The translations under genes and the position numbers were made by a program. A stretch of 5,832 nt of DNA from positions 1 through 5,832 of the forward strand of contig JAEZKB010000015.1 of assembly GCA_023415605.1 (NCBI GenBank). The letters are read 5' to 3'. Shown here piece after piece: positions 5,205 through 5,832 of the stretch. Numbering within the stretch: position 1 is the first letter of the stretch; each line of letters begins with the position of its first letter. The DNA comes from Pseudomonadota bacterium. GTDB taxonomy: Bacteria > Pseudomonadota > Alphaproteobacteria > Rhizobiales > Devosiaceae. The notes below the pieces were generated by a model. The model was not told where the DNA came from, did not search any database, and was given only the letters and a program-made list of their open reading frames with translations.

Positions 5205-5832
5205 ATGAAGACCATCCTTGCCTTCGGCGACAGCCTCACCTTCGGCGCCAATGCGGAAACGCAGGGGCGTCATGCCTGGGAGGATCGCTGGCCGACGGTC
5301 CTCGAGCAGGGCCTCGGCGGCGCGGCCCGCGTCATCCCCGAGGGTCTCGGCGGCCGCACGACGGTGTTCGACGACTTTTCGGCCGCTGCCGACCGCAATG
5401 GCGGCCGTCTGCTGCCGACCCTGCTCGACACCCACAAGCCACTCGATCTGGTCATCATCTTCCTCGGCACCAACGACCTCAAGGTCTACATCAACGGCAC
5501 CGCCTTCGGCGCCGCCATGGGCGTCAAGCGCCTGGTCGAGATCGTCCGCACCCATCCCTATGGCAACCACGGCACAGTTCCGAAGGTGTTGATTGTCGCC
5601 CCACCGTTGACCGTCGCGACCAATCATCAGGACCTGCACCCGATGTTCGCGCCGCGCGCGGACGAGGCCAAGCTCTTCGACTTCTATTATGCCCGTATCG
5701 CCCAGGAACTGGGCTGCGGCTACTTCAACGCCGCCAGTGTGGCGGTCGCCACGCCGGTCGATGGCGTGCATCTCGACGCCAAAAATACTCGCGCGATCGG
5801 TGAGGGGCTCGTACCGGTCGTCAAATCCCAGC
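5205..5832 (+). CDS. SGNH/GDSL hydrolase, MsAcT-like arylesterase, 3' end cut by the window edge
   Basis: The first 209 codons are present. The protein opens MKTILAFGDSLTFGAN, with the nucleophile S10 in block I (G-D-S-L). Block II has glycine in EGLGGRTT (46-53), block III is G-T-N-D (88-91, with oxyanion N90), and block V is D-G-V-H-L-D with catalytic D186 and H189. EGLxxRTT, THxPLDLVII and LGTNDxK recall the Mycobacterium smegmatis esterase/acyltransferase MsAcT (about 216 residues), so only a few codons should be missing. Such enzymes hydrolyse or transfer small acyl esters; the natural substrate is unknown. There is no signal peptide, so it is cytoplasmic. The gene lies 46 bases after pdhC and rhizobial pdh operons carry an arylesterase-like gene at this place. 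The ATG at 5205 is fixed by the family N-terminus, but I see no good ribosome binding site; an ATG at 5197 opens only a three-codon frame. Confidence 0.92.
   Translation, partial: MKTILAFGDSLTFGANAETQGRHAWEDRWPTVLEQGLGGAARVIPEGLGGRTTVFDDFSAAADRNGGRLLPTLLDTHKPLDLVIIFLGTNDLKVYINGTAFGAAMGVKRLVEIVRTHPYGNHGTVPKVLIVAPPLTVATNHQDLHPMFAPRADEAKLFDFYYARIAQELGCGYFNAASVAVATPVDGVHLDAKNTRAIGEGLVPVVKSQ

Noticed and set aside
5197..5208. Three-codon frame ATG-ATC-TCA-TGA overlapping the hydrolase start, as a leader peptide
   Set aside because: Too short to interpret and with no ribosome binding site; chance overlap is the simpler reading.
3764..5251. 495-codon open frame on the minus strand opposite pdhC
   Set aside because: It mirrors a strongly C-ending-codon gene, where antisense frames stay open by base composition. 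Its translation is low-complexity (Gly, Arg, His, Asp rich) with no recognisable domain, while the plus strand has complete E2 motifs.
5127..5771. 214-codon minus-strand frame opposite the SGNH hydrolase
   Set aside because: The plus strand has all SGNH blocks in the right order; the antisense product is His/Asp/Gly-rich without family features.

Overview
This 5.8-kb window is GC-rich alphaproteobacterial DNA that carries most of a pyruvate dehydrogenase (PDH) operon. Three things point to the Hyphomicrobiales (Rhizobiales), perhaps a Devosia-like genus: an E1-beta subunit with its own N-terminal lipoyl domain, a split E1 alpha/beta gene order, and the neighbour set of an FtsB-type gene upstream and an arylesterase-like SGNH hydrolase downstream. 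The genus is an inference; the order-level placement is firmer.

Layout from left to right. At 1-96, on the minus strand, is the first 32 codons of a gene leaving the window, probably a GNAT acetyltransferase. It is divergent from a plus-strand FtsB/DivIC-like septum gene ending at 572. A 129-base gap (573-701) follows. It holds a candidate promoter and a leader with three short complementary segments able to form alternative hairpins. Then come pdhA (702-1715, E1-alpha), two small membrane-protein genes that I cannot assign to any family (1754-2032 and 2046-2330), pdhB (2386-3780, lipoyl domain plus E1-beta), pdhC (3785-5158, E2 dihydrolipoamide acetyltransferase), and an MsAcT-like SGNH hydrolase (5205 onward) that runs off the right edge close to its expected end.

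How the genes work together. PdhA and PdhB form the thiamine-diphosphate E1 that decarboxylates pyruvate and reductively acetylates lipoyl groups. PdhC forms the E2 core that passes the acetyl group to CoA. The E3 gene (lpd) is not in the window; in the syntenic rhizobial locus it lies a little downstream of the hydrolase. All genes from pdhA onward share one strand with gaps of 4-55 bases, and most have a visible ribosome binding site, so they are probably one transcription unit.

The least ordinary feature is the pair of small two-helix membrane proteins between pdhA and pdhB, which interrupts an otherwise standard pdhA-pdhB-pdhC order. I see no mobile element, CRISPR array, tRNA, rRNA or convincing intrinsic terminator. 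Long open frames opposite pdhB and pdhC are shadows of GC-rich codon usage.
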